A DNA stretch of 64,000 nucleotides from Pseudomonas silvicola (GTDB lineage Bacteria; Pseudomonadota; Gammaproteobacteria; Pseudomonadales; Pseudomonadaceae), in contig NZ_CP093280.1 of NCBI RefSeq assembly GCF_026651855.1, forward strand, positions 1,776,001 through 1,840,000, written 5' to 3'. Positions 10,088 to 19,168 of this stretch are shown here, piece by piece. Made by a program: the position numbers and the translations under genes. Below the pieces are notes generated by a model that searched no databases, was not told the DNA's origin, and was given only the letters and a program-made list of their open reading frames with translations. Numbering within the stretch: the stretch's first letter is position 1; every line of letters begins with the position of its first letter.

Positions 10088-10151
10088 CGGCTCGGCTTAT
10101 GGCGTGGCAATGCCCTTGAGCATAACCGAGCCGGCGCCCCGGCCCAAGGCC

Positions 10152-10811
10152 TCACGCCTGGCCGGTCTTGCCCACGCGCAACATGTACAGGCGGTAGGCC
10201 ACCACGCTGGTGAACAATTGCAGGAAGCCGTTGAGGCTGTCGAGCAGCAACATCTGCCAGTGGCTGGGATCAGGCCAGATGGTATTGCTGGCCAGGTCGA
10301 TGGCCCACAAGGGCACCAGCGAGCCGAACACGCAGGCGGCAATGGGCAGCAGGTGCCCCTGGGTCAGCTGGAAGCTGTCGCGCATGGCCGCCATGGGCGT
10401 GAGCCCGCGCAGCACCAGCAGGTACTCGGCGAACACCAGTCGGATCATCACGTACACCCCGGGCAGTATGAACAGCGACAGGCCCAGCATGATCAACAGC
10501 GTGCTGGTAGCCGCCAGCACGGCAAAGAACGGCCACATCTGCAGCGTGGCCGCCAGCAGATTGCGCTTGAGCGGTTGCAGGCCCTGGCTGCGGGCATCGA
10601 GGAACAGAATCAGAGCGCCGGTGTACAGCGGGTAGAACAGCAGGCCCACGGCGATGTCATACATAGGCGAGGCATCGGGGCCGATGCTGTGCTGCACCAG
10701 CTGCGAGGCCAGGGCTTCGAGCACCAGCAGCGGCAGGCACAGCTGGGCGATGCCGGCCAGGTTGCGGCGGAAGAAATACAGGGAGTCACGCAGTACGTCT
10801 AAGGGGTTCAT
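10152..10811 (-). CDS. YciC-like (UPF0259) multi-pass inner membrane protein
   Basis: This is a polytopic inner-membrane protein of about 219 residues with roughly five or six hydrophobic segments. The N-terminus MNPLDVLRDSLYFFRRNL is typical of the YciC family, whose role is not established. I chose the ATG at 10811 because the homology-like region begins exactly there; an in-frame GTG at 10824-10826 would add five residues. No good ribosome site is visible for either. It is transcribed away from the DUF2076 gene across a 200-bp gap. Confidence 0.75.
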   Translation of the reverse strand: MNPLDVLRDSLYFFRRNLAGIAQLCLPLLVLEALASQLVQHSIGPDASPMYDIAVGLLFYPLYTGALILFLDARSQGLQPLKRNLLAATLQMWPFFAVLAATSTLLIMLGLSLFILPGVYVMIRLVFAEYLLVLRGLTPMAAMRDSFQLTQGHLLPIAACVFGSLVPLWAIDLASNTIWPDPSHWQMLLLDSLNGFLQLFTSVVAYRLYMLRVGKTGQA

Positions 10812-11012
10812 CAGTCGCGATCGCACATGAAAAAGCAGGCCGACACTTTAGCCCATGCGCCCCGAGGCTCCAACCGTGGCGGTCGGGCGGCCGGCTGAAG
10901 GAAGTTTCATGCTGCGCCGCCATTGAAACCGTCACCCGGGTGCCCCATTTTGTACGCAGGCCGCCCATATCGGGCCGGGCCGAATTTTTACCGGCAATCT
11001 AACGAGGTCGCC

Positions 11013-11723
11013 ATGAACAGCGAAGAGCAAACCCTGATCGATGGACTGTTTACCCGGCTCAAGCAAGCCGAAGCGGGATCAGCCCCACGTGACGCCCAGG
11101 CGTACGAACGGATCAAGGAACATGTGGCCGCGCAACCGGCAGTGCCTTATTACATGGCCCAGGCCATCCTGGTACAGGAAGCGGCCCTCAAGCGCATGGA
11201 CGAGCAGGTCAAGAAACTCCAGGCCGACCTGGCCCAGGCACGTGCCCAGGCAGGCTCGGGCAACCAGCAGCCCGCCAGCGGCGGCTTCCTGTCGAACCTG
11301 TTCGGCGGTGGCTCGCGTTCCGAGCCCGCACCGGCCCCGCAGCAATCGGGCGGCTGGCGCGAGCCTGGCAACGGCTACCAGCAGCCTGCGCCGCAGCAAC
11401 CACAATACGCACCGCCACCCCAGCAGGCGGCTCCGGCAGGTGGCGGCTTCATGCGCGGCGCCCTGCAGACCGCAGCCGGCGTCGCCGGTGGCGTGATGCT
11501 GGCCGAAGGCATCAGCAGCCTGTTCCACCACAACAACCAGCCTCAGGAAATCGTCGAGGTGCTGCAAGAGCCTGTGCAGGACCAGGGCGGCTGGGGCGGC
11601 AGCGAGCCTGAGCGCTTCGCCAACAACGATTCGTGGGGCAACGATAGCGGTAACCTCACTGACACCGACTTCAGCGATGACAGCGGTGGCAGCTTCTTCG
11701 ATGACGACGACACCTTCGTCTGA
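11013..11723 (+). CDS. DUF2076 family protein
   Basis: This 236-residue protein starts at an ATG preceded by AACGAGG. Residues about 1-85 are a helical, charged domain (MNSEEQTLIDGLFTRLKQAE...) with coiled-coil character near 65-85. A Gln/Pro/Gly-rich low-complexity stretch follows, then a hydrophobic Gly/Ala segment (about 150-170, GGFMRGALQTAAGVAGGVML) and a very acidic Asp/Ser tail. This layout is that of DUF2076 proteins, which lack an assigned biochemical role. The single hydrophobic stretch could be a membrane contact. It is monocistronic or loosely followed by the NYN gene 129 bp on. Confidence 0.85.
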   Translation: MNSEEQTLIDGLFTRLKQAEAGSAPRDAQAYERIKEHVAAQPAVPYYMAQAILVQEAALKRMDEQVKKLQADLAQARAQAGSGNQQPASGGFLSNLFGGGSRSEPAPAPQQSGGWREPGNGYQQPAPQQPQYAPPPQQAAPAGGGFMRGALQTAAGVAGGVMLAEGISSLFHHNNQPQEIVEVLQEPVQDQGGWGGSEPERFANNDSWGNDSGNLTDTDFSDDSGGSFFDDDDTFV

Positions 11724-11852
11724 GCCCCTTCGGCAGGCGGCCCGCGGCAGTTGCCCGGGCCGTTTCGCCAGACAATTCCCAGCACGCGCGTCGCAACTGG
11801 CATACTGACGGCCTGATCAAGGTCGAGCGCTCCGGCGCCACGAGGATGTGCG

Positions 11853-12332
11853 GTGAAAAGAATCGCGGTGTTCGCCGATGTACAAAACCTCTATTACACC
11901 GTGCGCCAAGCCTATGGCTGCCACTTCAATTATGCCGCCCTGTGGGCTGATATCAGCCAGCGCGGCCAGATCGTGGAAGCCTATGCCTATGCCATCGACC
12001 GTGGCGACAGCAAGCAGCAGCAGTTCCAGCAGATCCTGCGCAACCTGGGGTTCACGGTAAAGCTCAAGCCTTACATCCAGCGCAGCGACGGCTCGGCGAA
12101 GGGCGACTGGGACGTAGGCATCACCATCGATATCATGGACGTGGCCGACCGCGTCGATGAAGTGGTACTGGCCTCGGGCGATGGCGATTTCGACATGCTG
12201 CTCGAACGCATCATCGGCAAGCACGGCGTGCAGGCCGTTGCCTATGGTGTGCCGGGGCTGACGGCGAACTCGCTGATCCGCGCCGCCAGCCGCTACGTGC
12301 CCATCGAAGGCGCGTTGTTGCTCAAGAATTGA
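11853..12332 (+). CDS. NYN-domain (LabA-like/PIN-fold) putative ribonuclease
   Basis: This 159-residue protein fills a single NYN domain. The acidic residues expected of this PIN-like nuclease fold are present in FADVQNL (near 8), KGDWDVGITID (near 86-96) and LASGDGDFD (near 108-116). Family members are thought to be metal-dependent RNases; the RNA target is unknown. Translation likely starts at the GTG at 11853, which follows a CGAGGA site at the usual distance. The next gene, an exonuclease, starts 15 bp after its stop, so the two probably form a small nuclease operon. Confidence 0.85.
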   Translation: MKRIAVFADVQNLYYTVRQAYGCHFNYAALWADISQRGQIVEAYAYAIDRGDSKQQQFQQILRNLGFTVKLKPYIQRSDGSAKGDWDVGITIDIMDVADRVDEVVLASGDGDFDMLLERIIGKHGVQAVAYGVPGLTANSLIRAASRYVPIEGALLLKN

Positions 12333-12347
12333 ATACCTGGAGTTGTC

Positions 12348-12959
12348 TTGGAACGTATTGCCGTCATCGACTTTGAAACCACCGGCATCTCGCCGGGCGC
12401 CTACTGCCGTGCCACCGAAATCGCCGTGGTGATGCTCGAACGCGGGCAGATCGTCGATCGCTACCAGAGCCTGATGAATGCGGGGGTGGCCGTGCCCGCG
12501 TTCGTCTCCAGCCTGACCGGCATCACCACCGCCATGGTCCGCGGTGCGCCGCCGGCTGCCCAGGTAATGGGTGAAGTGGCCGACTTTGTCGGTGACACGC
12601 CGCTGCTGGCCCACAACGCCTCGTTCGACCAGCGGTTCTGGGATTATGAACTGGGCCTGCTGCGCCGCGAACGTCACCAGCGCTTCGCCTGCTCCATGCT
12701 GCTGGCCCGGCGCCTGATGCCGGCGGCGCCCAACCACAAGCTCGGCACCCTGACGCAATGGGCCGGCCTGCCGCACACCGGCACTGCCCACCGGGCCATG
12801 GCCGACGCCGAGATGGCGGCCAACCTGGTTCAGCACCTGGCCGGCGAGCTGCGTCAGACCCATGGCTTGAGCCAGGTGTCCCATGCATTGTTCTGCACCT
12901 TGCAGAAGGTGCCGGCGGCGAAGATCGGCGACGCGCTGCGCAAGCATCGCGGTGCATGA
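12348..12959 (+). CDS. DEDDh 3'-5' exonuclease (DnaQ/epsilon-like)
   Basis: This 203-residue protein matches the RNase T/DNA polymerase III epsilon exonuclease fold. The catalytic set is complete: Asp8 and Glu10 in DFETTG, Asp94 in HNASFDQ, and His148 with Asp153 in HRAMADAE. It is shorter than replicative epsilon and lacks extra domains, suggesting a repair or RNA-trimming exonuclease. The start is a TTG at 12348 with CTGGAG eight bases upstream; no earlier ATG fits. It is probably cotranscribed with the NYN gene. Confidence 0.88.
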   Translation: MERIAVIDFETTGISPGAYCRATEIAVVMLERGQIVDRYQSLMNAGVAVPAFVSSLTGITTAMVRGAPPAAQVMGEVADFVGDTPLLAHNASFDQRFWDYELGLLRRERHQRFACSMLLARRLMPAAPNHKLGTLTQWAGLPHTGTAHRAMADAEMAANLVQHLAGELRQTHGLSQVSHALFCTLQKVPAAKIGDALRKHRGA

Positions 12960-13066
12960 CCACCCCGCCAGCGACCGTTCAGAAAAACTCGCTGGCAAGC
13001 CCGCCTCCACACGCCCTGACAAGGTAAACTGCGCGCATTGCAGAATTTGACCTGACGGTACCCTCG

Positions 13067-14404
13067 ATGACATTCGCCACCCTTGGCCTGATTGAACCCC
13101 TGTTGCGCGCCCTGGAAACCCTTGGCTACCAGACCCCGACGCCGGTACAGGCCCAGGCCATTCCAGCGGTGCTGGCCGGCCGTGACCTGATGGCCGCCGC
13201 CCAGACCGGCACCGGTAAGACCGCCGGCTTCGCGCTGCCCATGCTGCAGCGCCTGACCATGGAAGGCCCGAAAGTGGCCAGCAACTGCGTGCGCGCGCTG
13301 GTGCTGGTGCCGACCCGGGAACTGGCCGAACAGGTGCACGCCAGCATTCGTGAATACGGTGAGCATGTGCCGCTGAGCACCTATGCGGTGTACGGTGGCG
13401 TCAGCATCAACCCGCAGATGATGAAGCTGCGCAAGGGCATCGACCTGCTGGTGGCCACCCCGGGCCGCCTGCTGGACCTTTATCGTCAGAACGCGGTGAA
13501 ATTCAACCAGCTGGAAACCCTAGTGCTGGACGAGGCCGACCGCATGCTCGACCTCGGTTTCGCCGAAGAACTGCGCGATATCTACGCCGCATTGCCGAAA
13601 AAGCGCCAGACGCTGCTGTTTTCGGCCACGTTCTCCGACGACATCCGCCTGCTGGCCGGGCAGATGCTCGACAACCCGTTGAGCATCGAAGTCAGCCCGC
13701 GCAACGTAGCGGCTTCCACCGTGAAGCAGTGGATCGTCACGGTGGACAAGAAGCGCAAGCCAGAGCTGTTCATCCACTTGATGAAACGCCTGAAGTGGAA
13801 GCAGACCCTGGTCTTCGCCAAGACCCGCAACGGTGTCGACGCGCTGGTCGAGCGCCTGCAGGGCCTGGGCATCAACGCCGACGGCATCCACGGCGACAAG
13901 CCCCAGGCCACGCGCCAGCGTGCCCTGGACCGCTTCAAGGCCAATGAAGTGCAGATCCTGGTGGCCACTGACGTGGCCGCCCGCGGCCTGGACATCGACG
14001 ACCTGCCCACCGTGGTCAACTTCGACCTGCCCATCGTTGCCGAAGACTACGTGCACCGCATCGGCCGCACGGGCCGGGCGGGCCAGACCGGCGAGGCGAT
14101 TTCGCTGGTGTGCGCCGACGAAGTGCAACTGCTGTCGGCCATCGAAGTGCTGACCCGCCAGACCCTCAAGCGCCAGGAAGAATCGGGTTTCGAACCCGAC
14201 CATCGCGTTCCGGAAACCAATGCCAGCGGCGACGTGCTGAAAAAACCGAAAAAGCCGAAGAAACCCAAGGTCAGTGGCGGCAAGCGCACCCTGGGCAAAT
14301 GGATGGACAGCGGCGACACGCCCACCGAAAACATTGCCCCGGCCGCCAAGCCCGTGCGCAAGGTGCCGGCCTTCAACACCGGCCCACGCAAGCGCAAGCC
14401 TTAA
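13067..14404 (+). CDS. rhlE: ATP-dependent DEAD-box RNA helicase RhlE
   Basis: This 445-residue helicase would remodel RNA or ribosome-assembly intermediates in the cytoplasm. All core motifs are present in order: Q motif near 25, AAQTGTGKT (Walker A), PTRELAEQ, TPGRLLD, DEAD in VLDEADRMLD, SATF, ATDVAARGLD and HRIGRTGRAG. The C-terminal 80 residues form a lysine/proline-rich basic tail (repeated KKPKKPK) typical of RhlE and likely to bind RNA. The ATG at 13067 fits the start of the conserved domain. It is a single gene, with a REP-like sequence directly after the stop. Pseudomonads carry more than one rhlE paralogue and I cannot say which this is. Confidence 0.92.
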   Translation: MTFATLGLIEPLLRALETLGYQTPTPVQAQAIPAVLAGRDLMAAAQTGTGKTAGFALPMLQRLTMEGPKVASNCVRALVLVPTRELAEQVHASIREYGEHVPLSTYAVYGGVSINPQMMKLRKGIDLLVATPGRLLDLYRQNAVKFNQLETLVLDEADRMLDLGFAEELRDIYAALPKKRQTLLFSATFSDDIRLLAGQMLDNPLSIEVSPRNVAASTVKQWIVTVDKKRKPELFIHLMKRLKWKQTLVFAKTRNGVDALVERLQGLGINADGIHGDKPQATRQRALDRFKANEVQILVATDVAARGLDIDDLPTVVNFDLPIVAEDYVHRIGRTGRAGQTGEAISLVCADEVQLLSAIEVLTRQTLKRQEESGFEPDHRVPETNASGDVLKKPKKPKKPKVSGGKRTLGKWMDSGDTPTENIAPAAKPVRKVPAFNTGPRKRKP

Positions 14405-14412
14405 GGCGCTGT

Positions 14413-14446
14413 GTAGCAGCGGACCCGGCCGCGTCCGGGCCGCCGC
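14413..14446. repeat. REP-like palindrome, second family, imperfect
   Basis: GTAGCAGCGGACCCGGCC, nine bases after the rhlE stop, matches the left arm of the perfect 32-bp palindrome at 27432-27463. Here the right side has decayed to GCGTCCGGGCCGCCGC. It lies between convergent genes and may help end transcription, but lacks a T-run. Confidence 0.55.
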
Positions 14447-14500
14447 GTGGTTTCATCCACCCCGCGTGACAGCCGGCCCGGCCAGGCCCGCCGCTGACGG

Positions 14501-15736
14501 TCAGGTGCGCAACCAGTCCAGCGCACCGTGGGCCGCAACCCGCCCGCTGGCGAAGCACGCCGTCAGCAGGTAGCCGCCCGTTGGCGCCTCCCAGTCCAGC
14601 ATTTCCCCCGCGCAGAACACCCCTGGCGCCGCCGTCAGCATCAGTCCTGCATTCAGCGCGTCAAATCGAACACCGCCCGCTGTACTGATCGCTTCATCCA
14701 GCGGCCGTGGCCGCACCACGACGATGGGCAACGCCTTGATCGCCGCCGCCAGCACCTGTGGTTCATCAAAGGCAGCCTTGTCCGACAGCTCGCGCAGCAG
14801 CGCCGCTTTCACGCCGTCGATACCCAGCACGCTGTGCAGGTGCTTGGCCATGGAGCGCGAACCCCGAGGCCTGCTCAAGGCGGCTGCCACTTTATCCACA
14901 GGCTTGCCCGGCAGCAGGTCGAGGTAGACCGTCGCTTGCCCCTGCGCATTGATCTGCTCGCGAATGCGTGCCGACAGGGCATATACCAGGCTGCCCTCGA
15001 TACCCGTGGCGGTGACGATCGCTTCACCCAGGCGCGGTGTCTCGCCGGCCAGGTGCATGGCCACGTTCTTCAGCGGCGCGCCGGCGAACCGGTCGCGCAG
15101 CAGGTCACTCCAGGCCGCCACCTCGAAACCGCTATTGGCGGGCTGAAGGGGGGCGATGGCTACCTGGCGCTCCGTCAACCAGGGCAGCCAGGCACCGTCG
15201 GAGCCCAGGCGCGCCCAACTGGCGCCGCCCAGGGCCAGCACCGTGGCGTCCGGCTTCACCGCCAACTCGCCCCCAGGGTGTTGAATACGCAGGCTGCCGT
15301 CGACGTTCCAGCCCTGCCAGCGATGCCGGGTGTGGATAACGACCCCCTGTTCACGCAGGCGCTTGAGCCAGGCGCGCAGCAGGGGCGCGGCCTTCATGCC
15401 CGTGGGAAATACCCGCCCGGAGGTGCCGATGAAGGTGTTGATGCCCAGGCCGTGAATCCACTGGCACAGGCGTTCGGCGTCGAACCCGGCCAGCATGGCC
15501 GCCACCTCATCACGCCGCTCGGCGTAGCGCGCGACGAACGCAGGGTACGGCTCGGAATGGGTGATGTTCATGCCGCCGACCCCGGCCAGCAGGAACTTGC
15601 GGCCCACCGATGGCATGGCATCGAACACTTCAACGCGCACGCCGGCCTGGCTCAGCACTTCAGCGGCCATCAACCCGGCAGGGCCGCCGCCGATGATCGC
15701 GACATGATGAGCAGGGGCGGGGAGGGAATCTGACAT
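14501..15736 (-). CDS. BaiN/HI0933-family NAD(P)/FAD-dependent oxidoreductase
   Basis: This flavoprotein of about 411 residues has an N-terminal FAD-binding Rossmann motif IIGGGPAGLMAAE, the family signature GRKFLLAGVGGMNITHSE just after it, and a C-terminal flavin-contact region with GVFCAGEMLDWEAPTGGYLL. It belongs to the HI0933 family of flavoproteins, related to bile-acid dehydratase-like BaiN; its substrate is unknown. I chose the ATG at 15736 (MSDSLPAP) because the four-residue extension to 15748 adds nothing conserved. It lies downstream of the deacetylase gene on the same strand, separated by about 150 bp. Confidence 0.88.
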   Translation of the reverse strand: MSDSLPAPAHHVAIIGGGPAGLMAAEVLSQAGVRVEVFDAMPSVGRKFLLAGVGGMNITHSEPYPAFVARYAERRDEVAAMLAGFDAERLCQWIHGLGINTFIGTSGRVFPTGMKAAPLLRAWLKRLREQGVVIHTRHRWQGWNVDGSLRIQHPGGELAVKPDATVLALGGASWARLGSDGAWLPWLTERQVAIAPLQPANSGFEVAAWSDLLRDRFAGAPLKNVAMHLAGETPRLGEAIVTATGIEGSLVYALSARIREQINAQGQATVYLDLLPGKPVDKVAAALSRPRGSRSMAKHLHSVLGIDGVKAALLRELSDKAAFDEPQVLAAAIKALPIVVVRPRPLDEAISTAGGVRFDALNAGLMLTAAPGVFCAGEMLDWEAPTGGYLLTACFASGRVAAHGALDWLRT

Positions 15737-15887
15737 GGGCAGCCACACGGTACGAAATAAGCCGGCGATTGTAGCTCATCAGCAGTGGATAAAAAACGTA
15801 CAGCGGCCTGCAGGCCACGCCGTTACTGGCGTGGCAGGGCTTTCCCGCAGGTTATCCACAGGCGGCTCCACAGCCGATGTGGGTAAG

Positions 15888-16805
15888 TCACAACCCCAGA
15901 TCTGTCCACACCCGCTGGGCACTGTGGTGCAGCAGCCCGTGGCGGCGGGCCAGGGCCTGGCGGTCCTTGCTGTAACCGCCGCCGATCACGCCCATCACCG
16001 GAATGTCCCGGCCCAGGCAATGGCGCAGCACACGCTCATCGCGCGCCGACACGCCGGCATCGGTCAGTTGCAGGTAGCCCAGGGCATCGTCCTTGTGCAC
16101 ATCCACGCCGGCGTCATACAGCACCAGGTCGGGCCGGTACAGGGGCAACAGGTAATCGAGGGTTTCGTCCACCACTTGCAGGTAGGCGTCGTCGCCCATG
16201 CCCATGGGCAGGGGGATGTCCCAGTCGCTGTCGGCCTTGCGCGCCGGGAAGTTCTTTTCGCAGTGCAGTGACACGGTGATGGCGCTGGGCGTGTCGGCCA
16301 GGATGCGTGCCGTGCCATCGCCCTGGTGCACGTCGCAGTCGAAGATCAGCACGTTGCCCACCCGCCCACTGCCCAGCAGGTAGTGGCTGATCACTGCCAG
16401 GTCGTTGAAGATGCAGAAGCCGGCGGGATGGTCATGATGAGCATGGTGGGTGCCGCCGGCCAGGTGGCAGGCCAGCCCGTGCTGCAAGGCCTGCTCCGCC
16501 GCCAGCAGCGAGCCACCCACCGCGCGCACGGTGCGCCGCGCCAGCGCTTCGGACCAGGGCAGGCCCAGCCTGCGCTGGTCTTCGCGCGCCAGGCTGCCGC
16601 TCATGTAGCGCTCGATGTAATCCCGGTCATGGGCCAGGGCCAGGATGTCTGCCGGGCACAGTTCGGGGCGCAGCAGGTCGGCATCGCGTACCAGGCCGCT
16701 GCTCACCAGGTGGTCGCGCAGCAGGCGGAACTTGTCCATGGGGAAGCGATGTTCCGGGGGGAACTCGGGGCTGTAATCGTCGTGGTAGATCAATGGCAGT
16801 GGCAT
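15888..16805 (-). CDS. Histone-deacetylase-family (class II-like) zinc amidohydrolase
   Basis: This 305-residue enzyme removes acyl groups from an amine, such as acetylpolyamine, acetyl-lysine or a related amide. Catalytic and zinc-site features are complete: the His pair region THHAHHDHPAGF (near 119-130), DCDVHQGDGT with Asp158 and His160 as metal ligands, Asp235 downstream in YDAGVDVH, and a glycine-rich GVIGGGYSKD loop near 272. The length fits bacterial HDAC/AcuC-type enzymes. The ATG at 16805 begins the conserved LIYHDDYSPEFP segment. It is divergent from the GNAT gene across 80 bp; pairing of a deacetylase with an acetyltransferase is suggestive but not proof of linked function. Confidence 0.9.
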   Translation of the reverse strand: MPLPLIYHDDYSPEFPPEHRFPMDKFRLLRDHLVSSGLVRDADLLRPELCPADILALAHDRDYIERYMSGSLAREDQRRLGLPWSEALARRTVRAVGGSLLAAEQALQHGLACHLAGGTHHAHHDHPAGFCIFNDLAVISHYLLGSGRVGNVLIFDCDVHQGDGTARILADTPSAITVSLHCEKNFPARKADSDWDIPLPMGMGDDAYLQVVDETLDYLLPLYRPDLVLYDAGVDVHKDDALGYLQLTDAGVSARDERVLRHCLGRDIPVMGVIGGGYSKDRQALARRHGLLHHSAQRVWTDLGL

Positions 16806-16886
16806 GGGCACTTTCGGCGCAGGGGGTTGCCTGAATCTTGCCACCGGCAGAGTAAACTTCAAGGACCGTCAACGGGGAACACAGTG

Positions 16887-17456
16887 ATGAAGCCGATCCT
16901 GGAGCTGGAAAGCGCGCGCCTGATCCTGCGCCAATGGCGTGACGAAGACCTGACGGAGTTCGCGGCCCTGTGCGCCGATGAGCAGGTGATGCGCTACTTC
17001 CCCGCCTTGCTCACACGCCTGGAAAGCGCCGCGTTGATCGGGCGCATCCGTGGGCATTTCAACGAATACGGCTTCGGGCTGTGGGCGCTGGAGCGCAAGG
17101 ACACCGGGGCCTTCATCGGTTTCACCGGTTTGGGCCATGTCAGCTTCGAGGCGCCTTTCACCCCTGCCGTGGAAATCGGCTGGCGCCTGGCCAGCCGTCA
17201 CTGGGGCCTGGGTTTTGCCAGCGAAGCGGCCTGGACCAGCCTGCGGGCCGCCTTCAGTCAGCTGGGGCTGGACGAGGTGGTGTCGTTTACCGCCCAGGCC
17301 AACGAGCCGTCGAAGAAGGTCATGCAGGCCATCGGCATGCAGCGCGACCCGTTCGGTGATTTTGACCACCCACGGCTCCCGCCCGGGCATGAACTGGAGC
17401 GCCATGTGCTGTACCGCATCAATCGCGACCAGTGGCGCCAGACCCTGCACGGCTAG
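16887..17456 (+). CDS. GNAT (RimJ/RimL-type) N-acetyltransferase
   Basis: This 189-residue acetyl-CoA-dependent transferase has the RimJ/RimL-type start (LESARLILRQWRDED), a central EIGWRLASRHWGLGFASEA segment that supplies the acetyl-CoA pyrophosphate loop, and the late ANEPSKKVMQAIGM helix typical of the group. The acceptor (a protein amino terminus, antibiotic or small amine) is not evident. The ATG at 16887 lies behind CGGGGA; an adjacent in-frame GTG at 16884 is possible. It is divergent from the HDAC-like gene. Confidence 0.88.
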   Translation: MKPILELESARLILRQWRDEDLTEFAALCADEQVMRYFPALLTRLESAALIGRIRGHFNEYGFGLWALERKDTGAFIGFTGLGHVSFEAPFTPAVEIGWRLASRHWGLGFASEAAWTSLRAAFSQLGLDEVVSFTAQANEPSKKVMQAIGMQRDPFGDFDHPRLPPGHELERHVLYRINRDQWRQTLHG

Positions 17457-17545
17457 CCCCTGGTCGGCGGCCGGGGCTTTTGCCTGTATCATTCGCCCTC
17501 ACTGTCTCGCCTCACGGGCACCGTTACTGTTTTTGGAGAGTTCGA

Positions 17546-18415
17546 ATGAGCCACGTGTTGGACGATCTGGTTGACCTGTTGACCCTCGAGCCCATCGAGG
17601 AAAACCTGTTTCGCGGCCGCAGCCAGGACCTGGGTTTTCGCCAGCTGTTCGGCGGCCAGGTACTGGGCCAATCGCTGTCGGCCGCCAGCCAGACCGTCGA
17701 GGACGCGCGCCATGTGCACTCCCTGCATGGCTACTTCCTGCGCCCCGGCGATGCCCAGCTACCGGTGGTGTACATGGTCGACAAGGTGCGTGATGGTGGC
17801 AGCTTCAGCACGCGCCGCGTGACCGCCGTGCAGAAGGGCCAACAGATTTTCACCTGCAGCGCTTCCTTCCAGTACGACGAAGAGGGCTATGAGCACCAGG
17901 CGTCGATGCCCGGCGTGGTCGGCCCGGAAAACCTGCCCACCGAACTGGAACTGACCCAGCGCATCGCCCACACGCTCCCCGAGCAACTGCGCGACAAGCT
18001 GCTGTGCCCCAAACCCATTGAAGTGCGCCCGGTAACCGAGCGCGACCCCTACAACCCGGTCCCTGGGGACCCGGTCAAATACGTGTGGTTTCGCGCCGAC
18101 GGCACGCTGCCGGACATCCCGGCACTGCACAAATACATCATGGCCTATGCCTCTGACTTCGGCCTGCTGACTACCTCGCTGATGCCTCATGGCAAGTCGG
18201 TGTGGCAGAAGGACATGCAATTGGCCAGCCTCGACCACGCCCTGTGGTTCCATGGCGAGCTGCGTGCCGATGACTGGCTGCTGTATGCCATGGACAGCCC
18301 CTGGGCCGGCAATGCCCGCGGGTTCTGCCGCGGCAGCGTGTACAACCGCGCGGGCCAGTTGGTAGCGTCCGCGGCCCAGGAAGGCCTGATTCGCCACCGC
18401 AAGGACTGGGCATGA
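17546..18415 (+). CDS. tesB: Acyl-CoA thioesterase II
   Basis: This 289-residue double-hotdog enzyme hydrolyses acyl-CoA to free acid and CoA in the cytoplasm. Typical TesB landmarks are LFRGRSQDLGFRQLFGGQV near the start, HSLHGYFLRPG, VDKVRDGGSFSTRRV, and the C-terminal LDHALWFHGELRADDW containing the catalytic Asp region with a Ser/Thr-rich TTSLMPHG segment before it. Its length equals the family norm. The ATG at 17546 follows TGGAGAG. It overlaps the HAD phosphatase gene by four bases, so the two are cotranslated. Confidence 0.95.
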   Translation: MSHVLDDLVDLLTLEPIEENLFRGRSQDLGFRQLFGGQVLGQSLSAASQTVEDARHVHSLHGYFLRPGDAQLPVVYMVDKVRDGGSFSTRRVTAVQKGQQIFTCSASFQYDEEGYEHQASMPGVVGPENLPTELELTQRIAHTLPEQLRDKLLCPKPIEVRPVTERDPYNPVPGDPVKYVWFRADGTLPDIPALHKYIMAYASDFGLLTTSLMPHGKSVWQKDMQLASLDHALWFHGELRADDWLLYAMDSPWAGNARGFCRGSVYNRAGQLVASAAQEGLIRHRKDWA

Positions 18416-19005
18416 GCCTGCGCGACATACGCCACTGGGTGTTCGACATGGATGGCACCCTGACCGTGGCCGTGCACGATTTCGCAGCCATTCGCGTGGC
18501 CCTGGAGATTCCGCCCGAGGATGACATCCTGACCCACCTGGCGGGCTTGCCCGCGCAGGTGGCGGCTGCCAAGCATGCCTGGTTGCTGGAGCACGAACGC
18601 GAACTGGCGGTGGCTTCCCGCGCCGCCGATGGCGCGGTCGAGCTGGTGCGCAGCCTGGCGGCCCGCGGCCACACATTGGGTATCCTGACGCGCAACGCAC
18701 AAGAGCTGGCGCACATTACTCTGGAGGCCATCGGCATTGCTGACTGCTTTGCTGCCCAGGACGTGCTGGGTCGTGACAATGCGCTGCCCAAGCCCGACCC
18801 CGATGGCCTGCTGAAACTGGCCGATGGCTGGGGCGTGTCGCCGTCGCAGATGGTGATGGTGGGCGATTACCGCTTTGACCTGGACTGCGGCCGTGCGGCC
18901 GGCACCCACACGGTGCTGGTCAACCTGCCGGAAAACCCGTGGCCCGAGCTTGCCGATTGGCACGCGCCGACCTGCTCCGACCTGCTCGACCTCGCCACCC
19001 GCTGA
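18412..19005 (+). CDS. HAD-superfamily phosphatase (Gph/CbbY-like)
   Basis: This 197-residue hydrolase has all HAD motifs: DMDGTLT (nucleophile Asp12, acid/base Asp14), TRN near 94, Lys in LPKPDPDGL and GDYRFDLDCGRAAG. It probably dephosphorylates a small metabolite; the substrate is unknown. Its ATG overlaps the tesB stop (ATGA), indicating translational coupling. A strong GC-rich hairpin follows 36 bp after its stop. Confidence 0.88.
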   Translation: MSLRDIRHWVFDMDGTLTVAVHDFAAIRVALEIPPEDDILTHLAGLPAQVAAAKHAWLLEHERELAVASRAADGAVELVRSLAARGHTLGILTRNAQELAHITLEAIGIADCFAAQDVLGRDNALPKPDPDGLLKLADGWGVSPSQMVMVGDYRFDLDCGRAAGTHTVLVNLPENPWPELADWHAPTCSDLLDLATR

Positions 19006-19041
19006 ACCCCGCCCTCGCACTGTCTGACCGGACATCGCCTG

Positions 19042-19070
19042 GCGGGGCTTTCACGCTTGGAAAGCCCCGC
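19042..19070 (+). terminator. Hairpin after tesB-HAD operon
   Basis: A perfect 11-bp stem (GCGGGGCTTTC, then its complement GAAAGCCCCGC) with a 7-nt loop lies 36 bp after the HAD stop. No T-run follows, so termination efficiency is uncertain. Confidence 0.6.
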
Positions 19071-19168
19071 TCGACCATCGCATACCTGCATATGAAACTA
19101 AACTAACTATTCCGATCATTTTCTTAAATTCCGCAACACAATTTTGTTACCATTGGTCTTAATTCCGC

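Noticed and set aside
11817-13073. 418-codon minus-strand frame opposite the NYN and exonuclease genes
   Set aside because: Shadow of two well-supported plus-strand genes; no domain signature.
14528-15733. 401-codon plus-strand frame opposite the BaiN-like flavoprotein
   Set aside because: No motif; the opposite strand has full FAD-binding and family signatures.
15852-15860. Perfect DnaA-box-like TTATCCACA (others inside 14893 and 41657 regions)
   Set aside because: Isolated copies, no cluster, no dnaA/dnaN or AT-rich unwinding element; not an origin.
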